A stretch of DNA of 64,000 bases, taken from Coraliomargarita sp. GTDB taxonomy: Bacteria > Verrucomicrobiota > Verrucomicrobiia > Opitutales > UBA953. Positions within the stretch are counted from its first letter, which is position 1, and each line of letters opens with the position of its first letter. The stretch lies in assembly GCA_024638885.1 (NCBI GenBank), contig JAHEJL010000001.1:645001-709000 (forward strand), in the 5' to 3' direction. Below are positions 41,924-52,023 of the stretch, piece after piece. The notes beneath the pieces were generated by a model. It saw nothing but the letters and a program-made list of their open reading frames with translations, ran no database searches and was not told where the DNA came from. A program made the translations under genes and the position numbers.

Positions 41924-43401
41924 AAGCCACGTTCGCCGCCCTGCTCGCCGCCGCTTCGCTTTCCGCGTCGTCGTATGACATCGCCGACATCCTGACCGCG
42001 AGCACCGCCGCGGATACGCGCGCCAAAGACTGGAAGCCTGGCGACGGCCTGGCGCTCGAGGTCAGCGGCATGGACTGGACCGCCGACGGCAAGCTTGCGC
42101 TCGCGATCCGCAAGGGCGAGGTCTGGGTGCTCGACGGCGTCCTCGCCGCCAAGCCCGACAAGGTCAGCTACAAGCTTTTCGCCTCCGGCCTGCACGAGCC
42201 GCTCGGCCTGCTGCGGGATGGCAAAGACCTCCTCGTCACGCAGCGCACCGAGACCACGCGGCTGCGCGACACCGACGGCGACGGCGTCGCCGACGAATAC
42301 CTCACCGCGGGCGCCGGCTGGAACGTCTCCGGCGCCTATCATGGTTACGCTTACGGACCGAAGCGCGACGGGAAGGGTCAGCTTTGGGTCACGCTCAACG
42401 TCGACATGGGCGACCACTCCGACAACAAGGCGCCGTGGCGTGGTTGGGGCGGTATCCTCGGTCCCGACGGCCGGTTCGTCCCGATGGTCGCCGGCATGCG
42501 TTCGCCTTGCGGCCTGGGCACGAACCTCGCGGGCGACATGTTCTGCGTCGACCAGCAAGGCACCTGGATCCCGACCACTCCGATCTACCACCTCCGCAAA
42601 GGCGCGTTCTTCCTGAACCCCGAAGGCATCGCTTCCGAGAGGCTGCCGGCGTCGCCGCTGAAGCTCTCCGCCAAGATCCCCGAGAAGCGCCCGTATCCCG
42701 AGGCGCTCAAGGCCTTGCCCGAGATGCGGCCGCCTGCGGTCTGGATGCCTTATAACAAGGTCGGCCGCAGCGGCACGGACCTCGTCACCTGCGACGCCGG
42801 CGGCAAGTTCGGGCCGTTCGACGGCCAGATGTTCGTCGCCGAGTTCACCGACGCCAAGGTCAGCCGCGTCTTCATGGAGAAGGTCGCCGGCGAGTACCAG
42901 GGCGCCTGCTTCCCGTTCGTCGGCGGCTTCGCCTCCGGCATCGTGCGGCTCAGCTTCGCGCCGGACGGCTCGCTGATGGTCGGCATGACCAGCCGCGGCT
43001 GGTCTTCGCTCGGCACCAAGGCCTACGGCCTGCAGCGTCTCCGCTATAACGGCACCGTGCCGTTCGCCATCAAGGAGATGAAGGCCAAGCCCGACGGCTT
43101 CGAACTCGTCTTCACCAAGCCCGTCGACCTCGCCCGCGCCGGCGACGTCGCCTCCTACCGGATGACCAACTACACGCTCTTCTATTCGGGCGCCTACGGC
43201 AGCGACGAGATCCAGGCCGCGCCGAACGGCATCGTCTCCGCCAAGGTCGCTACGGACGGACTCAGCGTGCGGCTCAAGGTCGACGGCCTGCGCGAGCTCT
43301 ACATCCACGAGCTCCATGCGGACGGCCTGCGCTCGGCGAGCGGCGAGACGCTCGACCATGCGGACGCGTATTACACGCTGAACCGCCGTCCGAAGAACTG
43401 A
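41920..43401 (+). CDS. Secreted beta-propeller dehydrogenase-like protein (paralogue)
   Basis: A 493-residue paralogue of the protein at 27832-29346. Signal peptide (1-17), blades with H-E-P-L-G-L, a D-T-D-G-D-G-V-A-D calcium-type loop, S-P-C-G-L-G and G-D-M-F-C-V-D-Q-Q-G-T-W blade motifs, and the C-terminal strand domain with R-G-W-S-S-L-G-T. The two N-terminal cysteines of the S-P-C-G and F-C-V motifs are not in the other copy. Its start codon is inside the cytochrome stop (ATGA), so the two are translated as a coupled pair. PQQ use and substrate unproven. Confidence 0.78.
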   Translation: MKATFAALLAAASLSASSYDIADILTASTAADTRAKDWKPGDGLALEVSGMDWTADGKLALAIRKGEVWVLDGVLAAKPDKVSYKLFASGLHEPLGLLRDGKDLLVTQRTETTRLRDTDGDGVADEYLTAGAGWNVSGAYHGYAYGPKRDGKGQLWVTLNVDMGDHSDNKAPWRGWGGILGPDGRFVPMVAGMRSPCGLGTNLAGDMFCVDQQGTWIPTTPIYHLRKGAFFLNPEGIASERLPASPLKLSAKIPEKRPYPEALKALPEMRPPAVWMPYNKVGRSGTDLVTCDAGGKFGPFDGQMFVAEFTDAKVSRVFMEKVAGEYQGACFPFVGGFASGIVRLSFAPDGSLMVGMTSRGWSSLGTKAYGLQRLRYNGTVPFAIKEMKAKPDGFELVFTKPVDLARAGDVASYRMTNYTLFYSGAYGSDEIQAAPNGIVSAKVATDGLSVRLKVDGLRELYIHELHADGLRSASGETLDHADAYYTLNRRPKN

Positions 43402-43429
43402 CTCGCAACAGGAGGGTAATCCTTTCCTC

Positions 43430-44803
43430 TTGGGGGTCTTGGAAAATCCGCCGACCATCCGCGCCGAAATCGGCCCTACGCTCAAGCTGGCGGTCCCCAT
43501 CATGCTGGGGATGCTGGGGTACGGCCTGATGTTCGTCGTCGACGTCGCCATGGCCGGTCACCTCGGCGAGACCGCCTTGGCGGCCTCGGCCCTGGCTTCG
43601 AACCTCAATTACATCCCGTATGTCTTCGGCATCGGCGTCGTCGGCGCCATCGCCGTCTACCAGTCGCAGGACAACGGGGCCGGCGTCGAGGAGTCCGCGC
43701 CCGCGATCCTGCGGCATGGCATGGTCCTCGCCGTCGCCATCAGCGTCCTCGCCGCGATCGTCTCGCACTGGGCGGCGCAGTTCATCCCGCTGCTCGGTTC
43801 GTCGCGGGCGGTCTCGGACGAGGCCCGGGAGTTCTTCGTCCTCATGTCCTGGGCCATGGTGCCCGGGCTGGCCTTCCATGCCTTGCGCGGCCATCGCGAC
43901 TCGCAGCATCAGCCGTGGATCTCGCTGGCGTGGCTGAGCCTCGGCATCCTCGCCAACATCTTCTTCAACTGGCTCTGGATGTTCGGCCATTGGGGTTTCC
44001 CCGCGATGGGGCTCGCCGGCGCCGGCTGGGCCACGATCGCCGCCCGCATGATCATGCTGGTCGGGCTGTGGTTCACGCCGGGCCGCGGCGAGGTGCGCTG
44101 GGCGGACGGGCTCCAGCTCGCCGTCTTCCGCCGCCTCATGAAGACCGGCTGGCCCGCGGGCCTGCATAGCCTGAGCGAGGTCGGCATCTTCGCGATCGTC
44201 CCCGTCATGGCCGGCTGGATCAACGCCACCGCCCAGGCCGCGCACCAGGTCGCCATCAGCACCGCCTCGGCCGCGTTCATGTTGCCGCTCGGCCTCGGCA
44301 TCGCCGCCGGCATCCGTGTGGGCGAAGCCTATGGTGCCAAGGATCCGCGCAAGGTGCAGGCCATCGGCCTCGGCGCGTTGGTCATGGGCGGACTCATCAT
44401 GGCCATCTACGGCCTCGGCATGATCCTCCTGCGTCCGTTGCTCATGGCGACCTACGGCGTCGCCGGCACCGAGACCGCCGCGCTGGCCTCGACCTTGCTG
44501 ATCTTCGCCGCCGTGTGGGCGCCCTTCGACGGCGTGCAGGTCGTCGCGGCCTACCTGCTGCGCTCGGTCAATCGGGCCGCCTGGGCCTCGTGGAGCGTCT
44601 TCATCGTCTACTGGCTGTTCTGCCTGCCGCTGGCCCTCGCCTTGGCGTTCCCGGCCGGCTTCCGCGTCCTCGGGGTGCCGGCCGGCCTGTGCGGCCTCGG
44701 CGCGGTCGGCATCTGGATCTCCTTGGCGACCGGGCTGATCCTCGTGTCGCTGGCCATGGCGTGGAAGTTCCGTCAGGCCGCCCAGGCCGGGGTTGACGCC
44801 TGA
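43430..44803 (+). CDS. MATE family efflux transporter
   Basis: A 457-residue inner-membrane protein with 12 hydrophobic helices in two related halves. The first helix [15 protein letters not shown] and D-V-A-M-A-G-H-L-G segment are typical MATE (NorM/DinF) signatures; a second Q-A-A-H-Q-V-A block marks the C-terminal half. Exports cationic drugs or metabolites using sodium or proton gradients. The start is most likely TTG 43430 since a Shine-Dalgarno-like GGAGGG lies 13 bases before it and there is no ATG upstream of the first helix. It follows the oxidation cassette by 28 bases. Confidence 0.85.
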   Translation: MGVLENPPTIRAEIGPTLKLAVPIMLGMLGYGLMFVVDVAMAGHLGETALAASALASNLNYIPYVFGIGVVGAIAVYQSQDNGAGVEESAPAILRHGMVLAVAISVLAAIVSHWAAQFIPLLGSSRAVSDEAREFFVLMSWAMVPGLAFHALRGHRDSQHQPWISLAWLSLGILANIFFNWLWMFGHWGFPAMGLAGAGWATIAARMIMLVGLWFTPGRGEVRWADGLQLAVFRRLMKTGWPAGLHSLSEVGIFAIVPVMAGWINATAQAAHQVAISTASAAFMLPLGLGIAAGIRVGEAYGAKDPRKVQAIGLGALVMGGLIMAIYGLGMILLRPLLMATYGVAGTETAALASTLLIFAAVWAPFDGVQVVAAYLLRSVNRAAWASWSVFIVYWLFCLPLALALAFPAGFRVLGVPAGLCGLGAVGIWISLATGLILVSLAMAWKFRQAAQAGVDA

Positions 44804-44820
44804 CGCGGAGGATGTCCGTA

Positions 44821-44851
44821 AAACAAAGAAGCCGACCTTGCGGTCGGCTTC
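44821..44851 (-). terminator. Intrinsic terminator of rplU-rpmA
   Basis: Minus strand: GAAGCCGACC/GGTCGGCTTC, a 10-base-pair stem with a four-base loop, followed by TTTGTTT. It lies about 22 bases after the rpmA stop. Confidence 0.9.
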
Positions 44852-44872
44852 TCGGGTGGCTGGCGGAGCAGC

Positions 44873-45142
44873 TTACTTGAGGGCGCAGGCGGTGGAGGCC
44901 GTCGGAACGATCTCAACCTTGCGGTGCTCGGCGTCCCACTTGACGATGCCGTCGGCCTTCGCGAAGAGGGTGTGGTCGCGGCCCATGCCGACGTTGCGGC
45001 CGGCATTCATGCGGGTACCGCGCTGGCGGATGATGATCGAGCCAGCGGTGGCGAATTCGCCGCCGTAAAGCTTCACGCCGAGGCGCTTGGAGGTGGAGTC
45101 GCGGCCGTTGGAGGAAGTGCCGCCGCCTTTCTTTGTTGCCAT
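44873..45142 (-). CDS. rpmA: 50S ribosomal protein L27
   Basis: An 89-residue basic protein. The N-terminus [16 protein letters not shown] is the conserved extension that reaches into the peptidyl-transferase centre, and [10 protein letters not shown] and [12 protein letters not shown] match L27 throughout. It has no cleavable propeptide of the Firmicutes type. It follows rplU by 19 bases in the usual order. Confidence 0.97.
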   Translation of the reverse strand: MATKKGGGTSSNGRDSTSKRLGVKLYGGEFATAGSIIIRQRGTRMNAGRNVGMGRDHTLFAKADGIVKWDAEHRKVEIVPTASTACALK

Positions 45143-45161
45143 GGTGGTGGGACGTTAAGGG

Positions 45162-45476
45162 TTAAGCAGAGATGGACTCGACCTTGATCACCGACAGCTC
45201 CTGGCGGTGGCCGCGGCGGCGGTAGTAGCCCTTACGGCGGCGGTGCTTGAAGATGTCGATCTTCTCGCCGCGCTTGTTCTCAAGGATCTTGGCGGTGACC
45301 TTCGCGCCGGCGACGGTCGGGGTGCCGATCTTGGCGGAGGCGCCTTCGCCGACCAGGAGGACCTGGTCGAAGGTGAGGACGTCGCCTTCGTTCTTACCAG
45401 GGTACTGGTTAACGATGAGGATGTCGCCCTGAGTGACGGTGAACTGGCGACCGGAGGTGATAAATGTGGCCTTCAT
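45162..45476 (-). CDS. rplU: 50S ribosomal protein L21
   Basis: A 104-residue protein: [27 protein letters not shown] and the C-terminal [16 protein letters not shown] motif characteristic of L21. ATG 45476 is the start; an upstream in-frame extension to 45539 is not homologous. Upstream, 45477-45693 is a G-rich intergenic region that must hold the promoter; I see no clear leader structure. Confidence 0.96.
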   Translation of the reverse strand: MKATFITSGRQFTVTQGDILIVNQYPGKNEGDVLTFDQVLLVGEGASAKIGTPTVAGAKVTAKILENKRGEKIDIFKHRRRKGYYRRRGHRQELSVIKVESISA

Positions 45477-45693
45477 GGCTGTCGGAAGGTCGGAGCAAAC
45501 GGAGTGAGGGGGTATTGGCAAGGGGAATTGTCGGGTCATTTGGGATGGGGGTAGGGAGCGGGGGAGGGTCTGGCCGGCTTTTCGGGGAGGGGGTAGGGGT
45601 ATTTACAGGCTTTTGGTTAGAAAAGGGGTCAAAAACGGGGTCTTAGGGTGGTTCGGCCTTCCCTGCCGGGGGGAGGTGCCTAATTCTAAGGGC

Positions 45694-46269
45694 ATGAACC
45701 CTTTCCACCAAGCCGGTCAGTTTCCGGAGCCGGTCGACCCCGATGAGGCTCTTTCCAAGGAGCTGACCCGGAATCTCTCCATCGGCCCGAACATCCAGGA
45801 CTCGGCCTACGTCCACGCCAAGGCCGTGGTCATCGGCAACGTCAGCATCGGGGCCAAGGCCAGCGTCTGGCCCTGCGCCGTGCTGCGCGGCGACATCGCC
45901 CCGATCGAGGTCGGCGAAGGCAGCAACATCCAGGACGGCGCGGTCGTGCACGTCGCGGACGGACTGCCGGCCAAGGTCGGCGCGCGCGTGACCGTCGGCC
46001 ATCTCGCGATGCTCCACGCCTGCGTGATCGGCGACGAATGCCTCATCGGCATGCATGCGACCGTCCTCGATGGCGCCGTCATCGGCGCCCGTTCGATCGT
46101 CGGCGCGAACTCCCTCGTCACCAAGGGCACGCAGGTGCCGCCCGGTTCGCTCGTGATGGGCTCGCCGGCCAAGGTCGTGCGGGCGCTGACCGCCGCCGAG
46201 CAGGCCGCGCTGCCGGGCTGGGCCGAGAAATACGTCAAGGTCGCCGCGTTCCACCGTCGCTTCGATTGA
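45694..46269 (+). CDS. Gamma-class carbonic anhydrase-like protein
   Basis: A 191-residue left-handed beta-helix protein. Hexapeptide repeats (V-V-I-G-N-V-S-I-G-A-K-A-S-V-W) run through it, with H in V-V-H-V-A-D and the pair in G-H-L-A-M-L-H-A as the three metal-ligand histidines of the gamma-carbonic-anhydrase/YrdA group. The R-G-D motif at about 70 is also family-typical. Hydrates carbon dioxide in active members; many bacterial homologues lack proven activity. The stop codon overlaps the TTG start of the next gene. Confidence 0.85.
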   Translation: MNPFHQAGQFPEPVDPDEALSKELTRNLSIGPNIQDSAYVHAKAVVIGNVSIGAKASVWPCAVLRGDIAPIEVGEGSNIQDGAVVHVADGLPAKVGARVTVGHLAMLHACVIGDECLIGMHATVLDGAVIGARSIVGANSLVTKGTQVPPGSLVMGSPAKVVRALTAAEQAALPGWAEKYVKVAAFHRRFD

Positions 46270-47138
46270 GCGTCGCGCCCGCCAGCCAGGTCCTGCTCGG
46301 TCCCGCGGAATGGCGGGCCCGTCGCGCGGCGCATGAGGCGCGGGCCGACCGGCTCGTGGAGGCCCGCCGCGACCGCGCGCAGAAGGGCGCGCGCGATCCC
46401 GTCGAAGATTTCCTCTTCACCTATTATCCGTTCCGGATGTCCGCGTTGCGCCGCTGGACGCCCGGCGCCGGCGTCGCGCTGGCCGAGGCCGACGAGCTCG
46501 TCGACGGCCATCGTTTCCTGCGCGGCGCGGACGGCTTGGTGCGCGTGGCCTTGCCCGACGAAGCCCAGGCCGGACGCCTCGCCTTCAGCCTGAAGCTCTG
46601 CCGGGCCGTCGCGGGGCGCGCGGCGTTCCACGGCTGCTTCGGCCTGCATGAGTGGGCGATGGTCTACGGACAGGCCGAGCAGCGCCGCCATGGCGCGTGG
46701 CCCCTGCGCCTCGGCGCGGAAGGCACCGACGCCGTCGTGCGCGCGATGCCCGTGCGTTGCACGCACTACGACGCGTTCCGTTTCTTCACGCCGGGGGCGC
46801 GGCCGCTGAACAAGCTCGCGCCCACGCTCGAGGCGCGCGTCGAGAACGAGCAGCCCGGCTGCGTGCATGTCACCATGGACCTCTTCAAGTGGTCGATGAA
46901 GGCCCAGCCGTGGGTGTCGGCCGAGCTCGCCGCGGACGCCTTCGAGCTCGCGCACGTCGCGCGGACCGTCGACATGCGCGCGAGCCCTTATGATTTCTCG
47001 GCCATCGGCCTGAAGCCCATCGCGATCGAGACCGCCGAAGGGCGGGGCGAATACGAAGCCGAGCAGCGCCGGTTGTCGGGGCTCGCCGAACCGGTGCGGG
47101 CGCGGCTCATCGCCGAGCTCGAACGCGCGCTCGGCTGA
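46266..47138 (+). CDS. Uncharacterised protein often labelled 3-methyladenine DNA glycosylase
   Basis: A 290-residue protein, starting at a TTG (46266) that overlaps the preceding TGA. I recognise the N-terminal pattern W-R-A-R-R-A-A-H-E-A-R-A-D, H/D-P-V-E-D-F-L-F-T-Y-Y and L-R-R-W-T-P-G from a family common in Actinobacteria whose database name is 3-methyladenine DNA glycosylase without biochemical proof. It shows none of the helix-hairpin-helix motif of AlkA or Tag enzymes. An L-H-E-W-A-M-V-Y and F-F-T-P-G-A-R-P-L-N block is highly distinctive. The translational overlap with a carbonic anhydrase gene suggests shared expression only. Confidence 0.6.
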   Translation: MSVAPASQVLLGPAEWRARRAAHEARADRLVEARRDRAQKGARDPVEDFLFTYYPFRMSALRRWTPGAGVALAEADELVDGHRFLRGADGLVRVALPDEAQAGRLAFSLKLCRAVAGRAAFHGCFGLHEWAMVYGQAEQRRHGAWPLRLGAEGTDAVVRAMPVRCTHYDAFRFFTPGARPLNKLAPTLEARVENEQPGCVHVTMDLFKWSMKAQPWVSAELAADAFELAHVARTVDMRASPYDFSAIGLKPIAIETAEGRGEYEAEQRRLSGLAEPVRARLIAELERALG

Positions 47139-47150
47139 TACGCGGGCATG

Positions 47151-47180
47151 AAAAAGGCGGACCTTGCGGTCCGCCTTTCG
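47151..47180. terminator. Bidirectional intrinsic terminator
   Basis: AAAGGCGGACC/GGTCCGCCTTT, an 11-base-pair perfect stem with loop TTGC. A-run on the left gives five T residues for the minus strand; the plus side ends TTTCGCTTTC. It separates two convergent genes. Confidence 0.85.
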
Positions 47181-47198
47181 CTTTCATCGGCCGGCCGT

Positions 47199-47849
47199 TC
47201 AGGGCAGGCGCTCGACGACGATGTCCTTGTAGTCGACCTTGCAGCCCGGGTCATGGGCCTGGAGGGCGAAGGTGCCGGCGCCGAGCTTGCGGCCGTCCAT
47301 GCCCTTCGGCGGGACCCAGTCTTCGGGCTGCGTGAAGTCGACGGTCTGCTTGCCGTCGATCCAGATCTGCACGCGCTTACCTTCGACGCGGATGTGGTAT
47401 TCGAACCAGACGTTGTCGGGGGCGGCCGGGGTGTTCAGGACGTCGCGGACGGCGTAGAGGCCGCCGGTCTTCTTGATGTCGGTGTGGGAGGCGTTGACCT
47501 GGCACTCGAAGCCCAGCTTCGGCCACTTCTCGGCCTGATACTGCGTGTGGAAGTAGATGCCGGAGTTGGCCTTCTCGTAGGTCTTCACCTTCGCCTTGAA
47601 GTCGAAGTTGGTGAAGGAGGCCTTGCCGTCGGCGCCGACGTAGAAGAGGTGGTCGGCCTTGCCGCCGCGGACCTGCAGGACGCCGTCGACGACCTTGTAG
47701 GTGCCTTCGGGGGCGGTGGTGGTGGCCTTCCAGCCGGCGAGGGACTTGCCGTCGAAGAGCTGGATCGTTTCGCCGGCGAACGCGGCGTACGAGCTCAGGA
47801 AGAGCGCGGCCGTGGCCAGCAGGGTGGTGCGGAGGGGGGAGGTGCTCAT
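47199..47849 (-). CDS. DUF1080 (3-keto-disaccharide hydrolase-like) secreted protein
   Basis: A 216-residue protein: signal peptide (about residues 1-25), then E-T-I-Q-L-F-D-G-K-S-L-A-G-W-K, the canonical DUF1080 opening, G-I-Y-F-H-T-Q-Y at the active cleft, and W-F-E-Y-H-I-R-V-E-G-K-R-V-Q-I-W-I-D-G-K ending near D-I-V-V-E-R-L-P. The family forms a beta-sandwich; several members cleave 3-keto-glycosides after C3 oxidation. Cells could use it with the secreted Gfo/Idh/MocA and TIM-barrel proteins elsewhere in the window. ATG 47849 is preferred over 47873 for the signal peptide. Confidence 0.88.
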   Translation of the reverse strand: MSTSPLRTTLLATAALFLSSYAAFAGETIQLFDGKSLAGWKATTTAPEGTYKVVDGVLQVRGGKADHLFYVGADGKASFTNFDFKAKVKTYEKANSGIYFHTQYQAEKWPKLGFECQVNASHTDIKKTGGLYAVRDVLNTPAAPDNVWFEYHIRVEGKRVQIWIDGKQTVDFTQPEDWVPPKGMDGRKLGAGTFALQAHDPGCKVDYKDIVVERLP

Positions 47850-47892
47850 GGGGACCGTTTTAACCAAACCCATTCCCGGCCTCTGGCAAAGG

Positions 47893-48588
47893 TTAATTGG
47901 CGGGCCGGCGGCGGTTCGCGTAGACGACGGTATGGGCGTTCGGGCAACCGCCGTCCTTCGCGACGCAGGCGACGAAGCCCAGTTCCCGGAGCGTGGCGTC
48001 CTCGGCCGGGTTGTTGTAGATGAGCACCACGTCGAGGTCCCGCAGTCGCTCGAGGAAGCGGCGCATCAGGCCGGGGCCGAACGGATTATAAAGGTAGCAG
48101 AGGACGCGGCCGCCGAGCGGCGCGAAGTCGAAGGTCTCGGCGCCGGCGGTCGTGATCAGGCCCGGGGCGCCGAAGAGCTTAGCATGGTTCCGCCGGGCGA
48201 TCGCGACCAGCGGCTCGTGGTAATCGAAGCCCGCGATGCGTTGGGCGGAGCCGGCGCGCCCGCACAGTTCGGTCCAGCGCAGCACCGCCTTGCCCTTGCC
48301 GCAGCCGACGTCGACGAAGGCGAACGTGTCGAAGTCCGCGCCGAGCAGGGAGCGCGTCTCGCGGAAGGCCCAGTCGACCTCGCTCGTCCAGGAGGCCATG
48401 TAGAAGGTGCCTTCGGCGAAGCCCGCGGGCTCGGCGCCGAAGTCCGCCTTCGTCACGCGCGCATGGGTATCGGTGCCGCGGCGCAGGTCGAACGCGTGCG
48501 CCTCGCGGAAATAGCGCCACGGCAGCCATGGCCGACCGGAGGTCAGCATGCGCCAGTAGTCACGCCAGCCGAAAGCGGGGGTTCGCAT
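47893..48588 (-). CDS. Class I SAM-dependent methyltransferase
   Basis: A 231-residue protein with an N-terminal aromatic-rich segment (W-R-D-Y-W-R-M, R-P-W-L-P-W-R-Y-F), then the SAM-binding loop F-V-D-V-G-C-G-K-G-K-A, an acidic residue ending strand 2 (G-F-D-Y-H-E-P), and a strand with L-C-Y-L-Y-N-P-F-G. The N-P-F-G motif resembles motif IV (N/D-P-P-Y/F) of N-methyltransferases. Substrate unknown. It is separated by 41 bases from the regulator gene upstream and 43 from the DUF1080 gene downstream, all minus strand. Confidence 0.7.
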   Translation of the reverse strand: MRTPAFGWRDYWRMLTSGRPWLPWRYFREAHAFDLRRGTDTHARVTKADFGAEPAGFAEGTFYMASWTSEVDWAFRETRSLLGADFDTFAFVDVGCGKGKAVLRWTELCGRAGSAQRIAGFDYHEPLVAIARRNHAKLFGAPGLITTAGAETFDFAPLGGRVLCYLYNPFGPGLMRRFLERLRDLDVVLIYNNPAEDATLRELGFVACVAKDGGCPNAHTVVYANRRRPAN

Positions 48589-48629
48589 TCGGCCGCCGAT
48601 TCAAGCGGCCCGCAGGTCCGAGGCAAAGG

Positions 48630-50126
<1,497 letters not shown>

Positions 50127-50141
50127 GTTGAGTAAAAGTAG

Positions 50142-50156
50142 GCAGAATCCGTGCCA
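50142..50156 (-). promoter_or_regulatory. Candidate sigma-54 promoter of the NtrC-type gene
   Basis: On the minus strand: TGGCACGGATTCTGC. The consensus is TGGCACG-N4-TTGC; all bases agree except the first T of the -12 element, and GG and GC are correctly spaced. The predicted transcript start (about 50130) is only some four bases before the ATG of the response regulator, implying a leaderless or near-leaderless message and possible autoregulation. Single manual match. Confidence 0.55.
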
Positions 50157-50281
50157 TTGGTGCCCGCCCCTGCAAAATGACCTAATAACACCTTTCGGCA
50201 ACCCATAGGTGTCTAAATTTAAGCAAACCGACGGTCATAGACCCCCTTGCCAACGGTTTTTTGGCCGTAATTGTCATTTCC

Positions 50282-50914
50282 ATGTCTCGATGGCTCAAAC
50301 GGGGGGTCGGCCTGCTTTTCGCCCTGCTTGGGATTTTCTTCATCGGCACGAACGCCTGGGTCTGGTCGGCCGGGTGGGGACGATTGGCCAAGGAGGCCTC
50401 CGTCATTCCGGCCGGCTCGGTCATGGTCCTGCTCGGGACCGATGAATTCGTCGGCACGACCGGCGAGCGGAGCGGTACGTTCGGTCCGCGCATCGACGCC
50501 GCCGTCGAGCTCGCGAAATCGGGTCGGGTGAGGCTCGTCGTGACTTCGGGTACCGACGTCCATGCGCGCGTGATGGCGGAGAAGCTCCGCGCGGCGGGCG
50601 TGACCTGTCCGATCGTCGAAGACCCTTACGGCTGGCGGACGTTGGATTCGGTGCTGCGCGCGAAGGCTTACTATCCGCAGGACCACATCGTGTTCGTCTC
50701 GCAGGGCTGGCATTGCGTGCGCGCGCTCTGGCTCGCCGACCATGAAGCGTTGAAGGCCTCGGCTTATCCGGCCGCTTTCGGCGACGGCTGGCGTCCGGTC
50801 ATGGGCGCGCTTCGCGACTGCTTCGCCAAGCCCAAGGCGGTCCTCGACCGATGGCAGGGCAATCCGCTGACGGCGACGGTGCCGGCGAACGAAGGCAACG
50901 TGCCGCACCGCTGA
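50282..50914 (+). CDS. SanA/DUF218-family membrane protein
   Basis: A 210-residue protein with one N-terminal membrane helix (about 8-28) and a DUF218 domain with V-M-V-L-L-G-T-D (T/G-D motif), L-A-K-S-G-R-V-R-L-V-V-T-S-G, S-x-x-T conserved positions and R-A-x-W-L-A. This is the SanA/ElyC/YdcF group; SanA and ElyC are involved in envelope integrity and vancomycin or detergent tolerance in Gram-negatives. ATG 50282 is chosen over an in-frame TTG 21 bases upstream. It is divergent from the NtrC gene. Confidence 0.75.
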   Translation: MSRWLKRGVGLLFALLGIFFIGTNAWVWSAGWGRLAKEASVIPAGSVMVLLGTDEFVGTTGERSGTFGPRIDAAVELAKSGRVRLVVTSGTDVHARVMAEKLRAAGVTCPIVEDPYGWRTLDSVLRAKAYYPQDHIVFVSQGWHCVRALWLADHEALKASAYPAAFGDGWRPVMGALRDCFAKPKAVLDRWQGNPLTATVPANEGNVPHR

Positions 50915-50915
50915 G

Positions 50916-52001
50916 TCAGGCGCGCTCGTGCCGGCCGTCGGGACGGCGCGTGAGCACGCCGCGGATCTCCATCATCGTCAGGCTCACCGCGGCTTCGGCC
51001 GCGGAGCAGTCGGCCAGCGCCGCCAGGCTTTCCGCATCCTGCGCCGCGCCTCCCGCGAAGTGGGGCAGCCAGCGCGCGAACTCGGGAGGATCTTCGACCA
51101 GCGCGAGCGCCGGGCTGCCCCGGCTTTCGCCGAGTTCGGTCAGGATGTCATCGACCGAGGCGACGAGCGTCGCGCCGTCGCGGATGAGCGCATGGCATCC
51201 GCGGCTCGCAGGGCTGTCCGCCCGGCCGGGTACGGCGCAGAGCGTCTTGCCGAGGTCGCCTGCGAACCGCGCGGTGATCATGCTGCCGCCGTCGACGTCG
51301 GTCTCGACGACCACCATGACGCGGACGAGTCCCGCGACGATGCGGTTGCGTTGCGGGAAGGTCTGCCGGTCGGCGGGCCGTCCGAGCGGGAATTCGGAGA
51401 GCACGCAGCCCTCGGCCTTCATGCGGGCGCGGAGCCGGACGGCTTCGGGCGGAAAGGTCAGGTCGAGGCCGTGTCCGACGACCGCGGCGGTGCGGCCGTC
51501 GGCCTCGAGCGCGCCTTCGTGCGCCGCGGTGTCGATGCCGCGCGCCAGGCCGCTGACGATCCACCAGCCTTGCTGGGCGAGGTCGCGCGCGAAGCTCCGG
51601 GCGAGCGACGCCCCGTAGGTCGTGCAATGGCGCGAACCGATGATCCCGACGGCGCGTTCGTCCGGCAGCGCCGTCCCTTCGGCGTAGAGCACCAGCGGTG
51701 GATCCCAGAGCTTGGTGAGCGACGTCGGCCAGGCCGGGTCGGTTTCGTCGAGCAGACGGAAGCCCAGGTCGCGCACGCGGCCCATCTCTTCGGCCCAGGC
51801 GAATTCCCGCGCGGCGATCGCCGCGGCCACCGGTCGGCTGACGCCTTCGATGCGCGCGAGCTGTTCCGCCGGCGCGCCGAGGGCGACGGACAGGTCGCCG
51901 CCGAATGCTTCGCGGAGCCGACGCACCGTCACCGGGCCCACGCCCTTGAGGCCGTTGAGCAGGACGCGTTGCGCGAGAGGGTCGGTCGGGATCGGCTGCA
52001 T
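50916..52001 (-). CDS. dprA: DNA-processing protein A
   Basis: A 361-residue DprA (Smf): N-terminal SAM-like helix-hairpin-helix (about 10-70), the Rossmann-like domain with A-V-G-I-I-G-S-R and S-G-L-A-R-G-I-D-T-A-A-H, G-G-S-M-I-T-A-R-F-A and the F-P-Q-R-N-R-I-V-A-G-L segment diagnostic of the family, and a C-terminal winged helix (about 300-355). Loads RecA on incoming single-stranded DNA during natural transformation. Its stop lies two bases past the SanA stop (convergent). Other competence genes are not in the window. Confidence 0.95.
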   Translation of the reverse strand: MQPIPTDPLAQRVLLNGLKGVGPVTVRRLREAFGGDLSVALGAPAEQLARIEGVSRPVAAAIAAREFAWAEEMGRVRDLGFRLLDETDPAWPTSLTKLWDPPLVLYAEGTALPDERAVGIIGSRHCTTYGASLARSFARDLAQQGWWIVSGLARGIDTAAHEGALEADGRTAAVVGHGLDLTFPPEAVRLRARMKAEGCVLSEFPLGRPADRQTFPQRNRIVAGLVRVMVVVETDVDGGSMITARFAGDLGKTLCAVPGRADSPASRGCHALIRDGATLVASVDDILTELGESRGSPALALVEDPPEFARWLPHFAGGAAQDAESLAALADCSAAEAAVSLTMMEIRGVLTRRPDGRHERA

Positions 52002-52023
52002 CCCGCGAGCCAGCGTCGCCGGC

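Noticed and set aside
45477..45693. Ribosomal-protein leader or regulatory RNA upstream of rplU
   Set aside because: The stretch is G-rich but no convincing stem or L21-binding mimic could be seen by eye.
50157..50173. TGGTGCCCGCCCCTGCA on the plus strand as a second sigma-54 promoter for the SanA-like gene
   Set aside because: GG-to-GC spacing is one base too long and the -24 core deviates.
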